A DNA stretch of 11,213 bases. It comes from Actinomycetes bacterium (lineage in GTDB: Bacteria; Actinomycetota; Acidimicrobiia; Acidimicrobiales; RAAP-2). Below the pieces are notes generated by a model. It saw only the letters and a program-made list of their open reading frames with translations. It made no database searches and was not told the origin of the DNA. Every line of letters begins with the position of its first letter. Within the stretch, counting starts at the first letter, position 1. The DNA is taken from contig JAKABC010000043.1 of NCBI GenBank assembly GCA_021802025.1, positions 1 through 11,213 on the forward strand. The letters are read 5' to 3'. The position numbers and the translations under genes are program-made. Shown piece after piece: positions 1 through 6,524 of the stretch.

Positions 1-368
1 TCCGAGAGCGCCTCGTGGGCCAGGGGACCGAAGACGCCGTCGATGCGTCCGGGGTTGAAGCCGAGCTGGGCCAGGGCCACCTGGAGGGCCGCGACGTCGT
101 CGCCGCGCTGGAGGGGCCGGGCGAGGAAGAGGAGACGCTCGCCGAGGCGCCACTGGGCCTCGGCCAGGCGCGCCGCCGTCGGCGCGTCGAGCACCCCGGT
201 GAGGGCGAGCCCGCGCGAGCGCTGGAACGCCTCGACCAGGGCGACCGTCTGGTCGTCGTAGCGGTCGGGGAGTCCCTCGGTGCGCACGAGCCCCAAGACG
301 CCCAGGCGCCGGTGGAGCTCGGCCACGGCCTCCCCCGTGGCCCCCGGGCGCAGGTCGGGCCCGCTCAG
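1..368 (-). CDS. cwlM: CwlM-like peptidoglycan-binding / N-acetylmuramoyl-L-alanine amidase family protein, N-terminal part (runs off left edge)
   Basis: The minus strand is open from the end of trxA to the window edge and encodes two tandem PG_binding_1 repeats. The first is around the stretch LRPGATGEAVAELHRRLG and later AFQRSRGLALTG. The second is around LQRGDDVAALQVALAQLGF followed by GRIDGVFGPLAHEAL. The linker RLGERLLF and the second repeat closely resemble mycobacterial CwlM, which has the same two repeats followed by an Amidase_3 domain; that domain would lie left of the window. No signal peptide precedes the first repeat, as in CwlM, a cytoplasmic regulator of MurA and peptidoglycan precursor supply rather than a secreted hydrolase. 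The start is unclear. The only canonical start is GTG at 324-326, preceded by GGGGGAGG, but it would cut off the conserved beginning of repeat 1. A CTG at 366-368 would overlap the trxA stop as CTGA. Family identity is fairly sure; the regulatory role is inferred by homology. Confidence 0.8.
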   Translation of the reverse strand, partial: MSGPDLRPGATGEAVAELHRRLGVLGLVRTEGLPDRYDDQTVALVEAFQRSRGLALTGVLDAPTAARLAEAQWRLGERLLFLARPLQRGDDVAALQVALAQLGFNPGRIDGVFGPLAHEALS

Positions 369-700
369 GCGGCGTCGAGGATCGAGGTGATCTCCTGGAG
401 CAGCGCGCCCTTGGGCCGCGCGCCCACCAGACGGCCCACGACCTGGCCGCCCTTGAAGACCAGCAGGGTGGGGATGCTCATCACCGAGAACTTGGTGGCC
501 GTCTGGACGTTGTGGTCCACGTCGAGCTTGCCGATGGCGAAGGCGTCGGCCTGCTCGACGGCGAGCTCTTCGAGGATGGGGGCGATCAGCTTGCACGGGC
601 CGCACCACTCCGCCCAGAAGTCGACCAGTATCGGCTTGTCCGCGCCGGCGACGACCTCGTCGAAGGTGGCGTCGGTCAGGGTGGTGATCGTTCCGCTCAT
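365..700 (-). CDS. trxA: Thioredoxin
   Basis: Cytoplasmic thioredoxin of 111 aa, normal length, that reduces protein disulfides and is recharged by the thioredoxin reductase encoded just upstream. The redox motif W32-C33-G34-P35-C36 follows the usual strand ILVDFWAEW, and the cis-proline is in SIPT (Pro77). The C-terminal GGQVVGRLVGA segment is also typical. The ATG start is well supported by a Shine-Dalgarno AGGAGG at 706-711, five bases before it. The gene lies 52 bp downstream of trxB, so the two are probably co-transcribed, and its stop abuts or overlaps the CwlM-like gene. This is the equivalent of trxC (Rv3914) in the M. tuberculosis cluster. Nothing looks unusual, and the identification is secure. 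Confidence 0.97.
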   Translation of the reverse strand: MSGTITTLTDATFDEVVAGADKPILVDFWAEWCGPCKLIAPILEELAVEQADAFAIGKLDVDHNVQTATKFSVMSIPTLLVFKGGQVVGRLVGARPKGALLQEITSILDAA

Positions 701-752
701 GGCAACCTCCTCGGCGCCGCGACGACGCCGGTGGCCAGACTAGCGACCCGGC

Positions 753-1706
753 CTAGAGCCCCTGCGCCTCGAGCCAGCGCTCGGCGTCGATGGCCGCGAC
801 GCACCCCGAGCCGGCCGAGGTGACGGCCTGGCGGTAGACGTGGTCCTGCACGTCGCCGGCGGCGAAGAGGCCCTCGACGCTCGTGTACGACCCCGGTCCG
901 GTGCGCACGTAGCCGCCCTCGGCCAGCTCGACCGACCCCTCGACCAGGGTCACGTTGGGCACGTGGCCGATGGCGACGAAGACCCCGGTCACCCCGAGGC
1001 GGTCCGGGGCGCCGCTCAGCGTGTCGCGCACGGCCAGGCCCTCGACCCGCTCGTCCCCGAGCACCTCGGTCACCACGGTGTTCCACCGGAAGCGGATCTT
1101 CTCGTGGTCGAGGGCGCGCTGCTGCATGATCTTGCTGGCGCGCAGCTCGCCGCGGCGGTGCACGACGGTGACCGAGCTCGCGAAGCGGGTGAGAAAGAGC
1201 GCCTCTTCGAGGGCCGAGTCGCCCCCGCCGACGACCGCGATGTCCTGGCCGCGGAAGAAGAAGCCGTCGCAGGTGGCGCACGTGGAGAGGCCGTGGCTCA
1301 AGAGACGGTCCTCGCCGGGCACACCGAGCATCAACGAGCGCGCCCCGGTCGCCAGGATGACGGCGTCGGCCGAGACGCTGGGCGCCTCGCCGTCGCCGCT
1401 CAGCCAGGCCCGGAAGGGGCGCGCGGCCACGTCCAGGCGCTGGACCCGGCTGAGCTCGAGCGTGGCGCCAAAGCGCAGGGCCTGCTCGCGCATCCGGGCC
1501 ATGAGCTCGGGTCCCGTGACGGCCTCGGGGAAGCCCGGGAAGTTCTCGACGTCGGTGGTGAGCATCAGCTGGCCCCCGGGCTGGTCCGAGGTCGAGGACG
1601 GCTCACCCTCAATCACCAGGGGGGAGAGCTGGGCCCGGGCGGCGTAGACGGCGGCCGTGAGCCCGGCCGGGCCGGACCCGATGATCAGGACTCGCGTGTG
1701 GCGCAC
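753..1706 (-). CDS. trxB: Thioredoxin-disulfide reductase (NADPH)
   Basis: Flavoenzyme of 317 aa, the usual length for low-molecular-weight bacterial TrxR. It passes electrons from NADPH through FAD and a redox disulfide to thioredoxin. The FAD-binding GSGPAG is at residues 10-15 and GGQLMLTTDVENFPG at about 44-58. The active site C143-A-T-C146-D147 sits in the NADPH domain. The nucleotide motif VVGGGDSALEEA is at about 158-169, and HRR with R189 (NADP phosphate contact) is at 183-189. The second FAD motif GLFAAGDV, followed by YRQAVTSAGSG, lies near the C-terminus. The start is GTG at 1704-1706, which shares one base with the stop of the upstream membrane-protein gene (TAGTG); GAGGAAG at 1709-1715 serves as the ribosome binding site. 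Its position upstream of trxA makes them a functional pair. Confidence 0.97.
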   Translation of the reverse strand: MRHTRVLIIGSGPAGLTAAVYAARAQLSPLVIEGEPSSTSDQPGGQLMLTTDVENFPGFPEAVTGPELMARMREQALRFGATLELSRVQRLDVAARPFRAWLSGDGEAPSVSADAVILATGARSLMLGVPGEDRLLSHGLSTCATCDGFFFRGQDIAVVGGGDSALEEALFLTRFASSVTVVHRRGELRASKIMQQRALDHEKIRFRWNTVVTEVLGDERVEGLAVRDTLSGAPDRLGVTGVFVAIGHVPNVTLVEGSVELAEGGYVRTGPGSYTSVEGLFAAGDVQDHVYRQAVTSAGSGCVAAIDAERWLEAQGL

Positions 1707-2020
1707 TACTTCCTCACTCGCACGGGACGGCGTCGGCGCCAGATCACCAGTCCCGTCGCGAGTGACAGCGCCCCCACGGCGGCGTAGCTCAGCCAGTCGC
1801 GGCCCGCGAAAGCATAGACGTCGAGCAGGCGCATCAGGCCCACGACGACGACCACGACGAGCACGACCGCGGCCAGCGCGATGACGAGACCGTAGGCGAC
1901 GGCCCGCCCAGCGAGGATGATCGGGCGCAGGACCTTGTCGTGCACGACGTCGAGTCCGTGGTCGAGGGCGCCGAGCGCCCGCTCGACGAGGTCGGGCTGG
2001 CGCGCGGGGTCGTCCTCCAC
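1706..2020 (-). CDS. Small two-helix membrane protein of unknown function
   Basis: Protein of 104 aa that I do not recognise. The N-terminus (about 1-40) is polar and looks helical (QPDLVERALGALDHGLDVVHDKV). A very hydrophobic valine-rich segment at about 42-62 and a second one at about 76-94 would form two membrane helices, joined by a short loop (DVYAFAGRDW). The tail RRRRPVRVRK is strongly basic, so both ends should be cytoplasmic. The start is GTG at 2018-2020 with only a weak AGGG about ten bases upstream. Coding is supported by tight packing: 17 bp from the degV stop and a one-base stop/start overlap with trxB, which implies translational coupling. M. tuberculosis has sigM and its anti-sigma gene at this place. 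This protein has no visible anti-sigma motif, so I do not propose that role. Confidence 0.75.
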   Translation of the reverse strand: MEDDPARQPDLVERALGALDHGLDVVHDKVLRPIILAGRAVAYGLVIALAAVVLVVVVVVGLMRLLDVYAFAGRDWLSYAAVGALSLATGLVIWRRRRPVRVRK

Positions 2021-2037
2021 GTCTCGACCCTACCGGG

Positions 2038-2883
2038 TCAGGCTCTTAGCCAGGTGAGGCCGATGATCCCGGGTCCGGCGTGGGTCCCCACGACCGGACC
2101 GATCTCGGCCTCGAGCATCGGGTGGGCGAGGGCGATGTCGGCGACGAGCGCGCGCATCGCGGCCACGTCCTCGGGCGCGCACGCGCCCTGGATGAGGGCG
2201 AGGCGCGCCAGGGGCGCGGCGGCCCGGGCCCGCTCGGCGCAGGCCGCCAGGGCCTTGGCGCGGGTGCGGGCTCGCCCGGCCTCGGCGACGACGCCGTCGC
2301 GCAGGGCGAGCAGCGGCTTGATGGACAGGACCTGGCCGAGCAGGGCCTTGGCCCCGCCGACGCGTCCGCCGCGGATGAGGTGCTCGAGCGTGGCCAGGGT
2401 GGCCACGACCCCGGCGCGGGTCATGGCGTCGTGGGCCAGGTCGACCAGCTCGTCGAGCCCGGCGCCCGCGCGGGCCCGCTCGGCCACCTCGATCGCGATG
2501 AGGCCCTGGCCCATGGCCACGTTGAGGGTGTCGACGACGCGCACCTCGAGCTCGCCGGCCACGGCCTCGGCGGCGATCGTCGCCGAGCCGTGGGTCGCCG
2601 ACAGCGCCGAGGAGATGGTGAGGACGACCACGCCGTCGTGGCCCTCGGCCGCGGCCCGGCGGTAGGCGTCCTGGAAGCGGCCCGGGGACGGGGCCGCCGT
2701 CTCGGGCAGCGTGGGTGAGGTGGCGCACCGGGCCCAGAACTCCTCGGGGGAGAGGTCCTCGCGGTCGGTGAACTCCTCGTCGCCGAAGCGGATCGTGAGC
2801 GGCACCACCTCGATCCCGTACGCGCGCGCCAGGGCCTCGGGCAGGTCGCTCGCGCTGTCGGTCACCACCTTGACGTTGGCCAT
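2038..2883 (-). CDS. DegV family fatty-acid-binding protein
   Basis: Full-length DegV (EDD fold) protein of 281 aa. Members bind a long-chain fatty acid and, as FakB in firmicutes, present it to the fatty acid kinase FakA. The N-terminal VTDSASDLP is at 7-15. ISSALSATHGSA (about 90-101) is the usual ligand-contacting SS-x-LS-x-T motif. VDTLNVAMGQGL follows at about 117-128, then LIRGGRVGG (169-177), LLGQVLSIKPLL (181-192) and the C-terminal GPVVGTHAGPG (262-272). The usual TSQPS-type segment is altered here to TLPETAAPSPGRF (58-70). The ATG start at 2881-2883 is preceded by GAAGGGG. It lies 17 bp downstream of murJ. No fakA-like kinase gene is visible in the window, so the partner and exact role are unknown; a link to membrane lipid supply is inference. 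Confidence 0.93.
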   Translation of the reverse strand: MANVKVVTDSASDLPEALARAYGIEVVPLTIRFGDEEFTDREDLSPEEFWARCATSPTLPETAAPSPGRFQDAYRRAAAEGHDGVVVLTISSALSATHGSATIAAEAVAGELEVRVVDTLNVAMGQGLIAIEVAERARAGAGLDELVDLAHDAMTRAGVVATLATLEHLIRGGRVGGAKALLGQVLSIKPLLALRDGVVAEAGRARTRAKALAACAERARAAAPLARLALIQGACAPEDVAAMRALVADIALAHPMLEAEIGPVVGTHAGPGIIGLTWLRA

Positions 2884-2900
2884 GTCCCCTTCTTCGGTCG

Positions 2901-4508
2901 CTACAGCCTGGCACGCGGGCCGGCGGCGCGCCGGGCCCGGCGGGCCCCCACCGAGGCGACGAGGAGGTAGCCGAGCGTCCCGGCGAGCCCGGCCGCGCCG
3001 AAGCGGGCCACCAGGCGCAGTCCGTGGCTCCAGCTCGGTGCGGCGTAGACGACCGCCATCACCAGGGCGGCCACCACGGTCGCGACGAGGCTGCGGCGCA
3101 CGTGCACGCCCCCCACGGCGGCGATGATGTCGACCCGGTGCAGCGCGAGCGTGCCCAGGGCGGCGAGCGCGGCCACGGTGTAGCCGATCGAGACGGCGGC
3201 GCACAGCCCGGCGAGCGAGTGGCGCCCGATCGCCACGCACAGCGCGATCGCCACGCCGTTGTCGAGGACGTAGAGCAAGAAGACCTCGCGGGCGCGCTGC
3301 ATCGCCTGCAGCCCGCGCACGCACAGCTGGAAGACGCAGAACCCCGGGAGGCCGGCCGCCAGCACGGCGATGGCCGTGCCGGCGAGCAGCGGGGCGCGGG
3401 CGTCGGCGCGATTGAGCAGGATCGCCGCCAGCGGTTGGGACAAGACGATGAGGGCGGCCGTCGCGGGCAGGATGATCACGAGCGACTGGCGCAGCCCGAA
3501 GCGCAGCCGCTCGGCGAACGCCTCGGGCCGGTCCTCGGTCGACAGCTGGGCCAGCTGGGGGGCGAGCGAGCTCATCACCGAGACCACCACCACCGCGTAG
3601 GGCATCATCATGAAGGACCAGCCGTAGGTGTAGGCGCTCACCGGTCCGTCGCCGCCGATCCCGAAGGCCAGGGCCAGCACCACGTAGAGGGAGGCCTGGT
3701 TGGCCGCGACCAGCCCCAGGGTCCACCCGCTGAGGCGCGCCACGGTGCGCACCGCGCGGTCGCGCACGTCGAAGCGCAGCCGCATCCGCCAGAGGTCGCT
3801 GCGCACCAGCGAGGGCACGAGCAAGAAGAACTGCAGGGCCACCCCGGCCGTGGTGAGCGCCCCCAGCCAGGCGAGGTCGCGGGTGCCCGAGAGCCCCTCG
3901 AGGACCGGGGTCGGGTCGACCAGGTGGTACCAGATGAGCGCCGCGATGGCCACGACGTTGTTGGCGATCGGCACCCACGCGGCGACCGCGAAGCGCCGGC
4001 GCACGTTGAGCAGGCTCGTCGCGAGCGCGATGAGCCCGTAGAAGAAGATCTGGGGGACGAACCAGCGCAGCAGCGTCGTGGCGACCGCCCGCTGGGCCGC
4101 GACCACCGCGTCGGTGGCCGCGCTCGTGGCCGAGCCCGAGTGGCGCGAGACGAAGGTGAACCCGTCGATGATGAGGGGCGCGAAGACCCAGGCGAGGGCT
4201 GAGGCCACGACCAGCACGGCCGCGGCCAGGGTCACGATCGACGAGATCGACCGCCAGGCCCGTCGCTCGCCGTCGCGCGACAGGGACTCGACGAAGACCG
4301 GGATGAAGGTGGCCGTGGCCACCCCGCCGAGCACGACGTCGAAGAGCATGTTGGGCACGGTGTTGGCCAGGTTGAAGGCGTCGGCGATCGGGGTGAAGCC
4401 GAGGACCCAGGCGAGGACGAACACGCGCACCAGGCCGGTCAGGCGCGAGGCGAGCGTCCCGGCCGCCATCGAGGCGACCCGGGTCGAGTGGCGCGCGTCG
4501 ACGCTCAT
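2901..4508 (-). CDS. murJ: Lipid II flippase MurJ (MviN family)
   Basis: Polytopic membrane protein of 535 aa, about the size of the bare 14-helix MurJ core, which flips the peptidoglycan precursor lipid II outward across the membrane. The signature SRLTGLVR (21-28) carries the conserved arginines of helix 1. AFNLANTVPNMLFDVVLGG and TFIPVF (about 44-72) form the next conserved block. LNVRRRFAVAAWVPIANN is at about 167-184, and SAYTYGWSFMMMPYAVVVVSV (291-311) is the typical mid-protein helix. The ATG at 4506-4508 overlaps the stop of the DUF6049-like gene as ATGA, and no clear SD precedes it, so translation is probably coupled. Met14 is a possible alternative start. Mycobacterial MurJ carries a long cytosolic pseudokinase region and an extracellular domain after the core; this protein ends after the last helix and a short basic tail. 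Confidence 0.95.
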   Translation of the reverse strand: MSVDARHSTRVASMAAGTLASRLTGLVRVFVLAWVLGFTPIADAFNLANTVPNMLFDVVLGGVATATFIPVFVESLSRDGERRAWRSISSIVTLAAAVLVVASALAWVFAPLIIDGFTFVSRHSGSATSAATDAVVAAQRAVATTLLRWFVPQIFFYGLIALATSLLNVRRRFAVAAWVPIANNVVAIAALIWYHLVDPTPVLEGLSGTRDLAWLGALTTAGVALQFFLLVPSLVRSDLWRMRLRFDVRDRAVRTVARLSGWTLGLVAANQASLYVVLALAFGIGGDGPVSAYTYGWSFMMMPYAVVVVSVMSSLAPQLAQLSTEDRPEAFAERLRFGLRQSLVIILPATAALIVLSQPLAAILLNRADARAPLLAGTAIAVLAAGLPGFCVFQLCVRGLQAMQRAREVFLLYVLDNGVAIALCVAIGRHSLAGLCAAVSIGYTVAALAALGTLALHRVDIIAAVGGVHVRRSLVATVVAALVMAVVYAAPSWSHGLRLVARFGAAGLAGTLGYLLVASVGARRARRAAGPRARL

Positions 4509-6466
4509 CGGGCGTGCCGACCGACGCTGCGTCGACGGGTGGTGCGCCACCACCACCACGCCAGCACGAGCAACGAGAGGGCGGTGAGGAGGTAGCCGAC
4601 GACGGAGGTGCCGGCGATGCGCACCTGGACGGCGCTGCGGGCGAGCTCGAGCTGGCCGTTGGGCGTGGTCAGGGTGACCTCGAGGGTCACCGAGCTGGCC
4701 GTGGCGCGCGCGGTCGGCACGTCGACCGAGACGGTCGGCGCGTTGAGGTCGACGGGGACGGCCGAGCCCTTGGGGAAGGTGAGGCCCTCGGCCGAGACGT
4801 GCACCACCGCCGCGAGGTCGTAGCCGGCGCTCGAGTGGATCGTCACCGGCAGCGCGTTGCCCGGCCCGGCGAGGGTGATGGTGCTGGCGTCGACCGTGAC
4901 GAGCCCCAGCTGGGCGTCGAGCGCGGCCTGGGCCCGCGCGATCGCGTTCTGGCGCCGGGCGGGCGAGCCGGTCTGCTCGGCGCTGGCGACCGCGACGCGC
5001 AGGGCGGTCGCCACGGGGCCGCTGCGTACCGCCTGGGCGAAGGAGTTGACCTCGCCGATCACCGTGAGCAGCGAGGTGACGTTGCGGCCCGTCCAGGTCG
5101 ACGAGGCGACGGGCGCCAAGGCGCGGGTGGTGGGCGCGCCGTTCGCGCCCACGAGGCGGGCGTCGAAGAGGGGGGTGAGGGTCGTGGTGCGCACGAAGGG
5201 GTCGCGGGCGAGCCCCGCGACGAGGTCGTCGATCAGGGTGGGCGAGGTCTTGGCGAGCGGCGCGGCGAGCACGACGGCCCGCGGGGCCGGCGCGTTGGGG
5301 GCCTCGTAGTGCAAGAAGTCGAGGGTCCCCAGCACCAGGGCGGTGCGCAGCCCGGCCGAGCGCGCCCCCCCCTCGAGCAGCGCCGAGAGCGGGCCGTCGG
5401 TCGCCAGGGCCAGCGCCCCGGCGACCCCGGTCGCGCGGAACGGCGCCCCCCAGGTCAAGGTGGTGGACGGCGCCGTGGCGAGGGCGTCCTCGGCGAGCAC
5501 GACCCGGGTCTCGCCGGCGCGCGCCAGGGCCGCGAGCCCCTCGGGCGCGACCGGCCCCGAGAGCAGGACCGGTCCGTCGACGTAGCGCCCCGTGAGGGTG
5601 CGCAGCAGGTCCGAGGACAGGTTGAGCTGCTGGAGCACCTGGGTGTCGAGGTGGTGGTCGGCCAGGCCGGCGAAGTCGGTCTCGGCCGGCGGGGCGTCGA
5701 TGGCGCGGTGCTCCCCGCTCGCGAGCGCCCGATCCAGGGCCACCGCCACGTCGGTCGGCCCCGGGGCCGAGCTGTCCTTGCCCAGGATGATCGGCCCGAG
5801 CGCGCCGTAGTCGGCGCCGAGGGTGAGCGGGGTCGAGGCGGCGCGCGCGATCGCGCGCAGGGCGTCGGCGGTGCGCACGGGGTGGACGAGGGCGGCCCGC
5901 GTGAGCGTCTCGATCAGGGCGACCGACAAGGGGGTGAGCGCGCTGCGGCCCCGGACGGTGACGAGCGACCACCAGACGGTGCGCCGATCATTCTGGTCGA
6001 GGACGAGGCGTAGGGGGTAGACCCCGTCGCAGTGGCCCGGGGCGCACGCGAGGCGCAGGCGCGGCCGGGCCCCGTCGCAGGTCGGCGCGGCCGCGCGGCG
6101 CGTCGTGGTGAGGGTGATCGCGAGGGTCGCCGTGCCGTGGCGCGCACAGCGCAGCGCGATCGCCGGGGTCGAGGCGATCGCGCCGACGCCGGGGGAGTGG
6201 CCGGCGACCACGCCCTCGAGGGCCCCGCGGGTGATGAGGAGCGGGAAGAGGGTCACCCGCAGGGTCGAGGAGGCGTCGGCCGACACCGTGAGGTCGAGCG
6301 GCGCCGCGCCCGAGGCGCCGAGGGTGACGACCTCTTGCTGGTGCACCAGGGAGGGCGTCGGGGACGGCGCCGCCCCGGCTATCGCCCCGTGGCCGAGGGG
6401 CGCGCCCAGGGCCACCACGACGGCCCCGGCGATCGCCCGCCACCAGGTCCGAGGTCGGTGGGCCAT
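4505..6466 (-). CDS. DUF6049-like secreted, membrane-anchored protein (Rv3909-type)
   Basis: Protein of 653 aa from the ATG at 6464-6466; a TTG at 6470-6472 would add two residues. A basic N-terminus and hydrophobic stretch (about residues 1-33, AIAGAVVVALGAPLGHGAIAGA) form a signal peptide. A long extracytoplasmic region follows, and near the C-terminus a single helix (SVVGYLLTALSLLVLAWWWW) with a basic RRR tail anchors it with the bulk outside. I place it in the actinobacterial DUF6049/Rv3909 group mainly from this architecture and its position directly before murJ and divergent from pcnA. The C-terminal part before the helix (PVTIHSSAGYDLAAVVHVSA onward) looks like a beta-sandwich. I see no catalytic motif. 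A role in cell-wall assembly alongside MurJ is inference from context. It is the first gene of the left operon, with no SD but a possible -10 eight bases upstream. Confidence 0.75.
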   Translation of the reverse strand: MAHRPRTWWRAIAGAVVVALGAPLGHGAIAGAAPSPTPSLVHQQEVVTLGASGAAPLDLTVSADASSTLRVTLFPLLITRGALEGVVAGHSPGVGAIASTPAIALRCARHGTATLAITLTTTRRAAAPTCDGARPRLRLACAPGHCDGVYPLRLVLDQNDRRTVWWSLVTVRGRSALTPLSVALIETLTRAALVHPVRTADALRAIARAASTPLTLGADYGALGPIILGKDSSAPGPTDVAVALDRALASGEHRAIDAPPAETDFAGLADHHLDTQVLQQLNLSSDLLRTLTGRYVDGPVLLSGPVAPEGLAALARAGETRVVLAEDALATAPSTTLTWGAPFRATGVAGALALATDGPLSALLEGGARSAGLRTALVLGTLDFLHYEAPNAPAPRAVVLAAPLAKTSPTLIDDLVAGLARDPFVRTTTLTPLFDARLVGANGAPTTRALAPVASSTWTGRNVTSLLTVIGEVNSFAQAVRSGPVATALRVAVASAEQTGSPARRQNAIARAQAALDAQLGLVTVDASTITLAGPGNALPVTIHSSAGYDLAAVVHVSAEGLTFPKGSAVPVDLNAPTVSVDVPTARATASSVTLEVTLTTPNGQLELARSAVQVRIAGTSVVGYLLTALSLLVLAWWWWRTTRRRSVGRHAR

Positions 6467-6474
6467 GCCCAACC

Positions 6475-6480
6475 AGGCTA
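6475..6480 (-). promoter_or_regulatory. Possible -10 element for the DUF6049-murJ-degV-trxBA operon
   Basis: TAGCCT on the minus strand fits the actinobacterial TANNNT consensus and lies 8 nt before the ATG at 6464-6466. A transcript starting six or seven bases downstream would be leaderless or nearly so, and would exclude the alternative TTG start. No recognisable -35 is seen. Hexamers of this kind are easy to find by chance, so support comes mainly from the repeated spacing at four genes in this window. Confidence 0.35.
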
Positions 6481-6509
6481 CCGTCGCGGGTGCGTCGCGC
6501 CCGGCGTCG

Positions 6510-6515
6510 TAACCT
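6510..6515 (+). promoter_or_regulatory. Possible -10 element for pcnA
   Basis: TAACCT fits TANNNT and ends 9 nt before the GTG start of pcnA at 6525, where no Shine-Dalgarno sequence is present. This suggests a leaderless transcript. I see no -35 hexamer at the expected distance. The element lies in the short region between two divergent starts, so the promoters of the two units must nearly abut. Confidence 0.35.
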
Positions 6516-6524
6516 CGCTAGACC

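Noticed and set aside
2026..2039. Hairpin GACCC-N4-GGGTC at the degV stop
   Set aside because: A 5-bp stem without a U-tract, overlapping the degV stop codon; too weak to call a terminator.
2038..3978. Minus-strand open frame of 646 codons ending in DegV
   Set aside because: DegV begins at the ATG at 2883 with a good SD; the rest is a shadow of MurJ.
2901..5972. Minus-strand open frame of about 1020 codons
   Set aside because: Only its last 535 codons are MurJ. The upstream part is an out-of-frame reading of the DUF6049-like gene, rich in Arg, Pro and Gly as expected for a shadow frame in GC-rich DNA.
4514..6013. Plus-strand open frame of about 500 codons
   Set aside because: Antisense to the DUF6049-like gene, low-complexity Gly/Arg/Glu composition and no recognisable domain.
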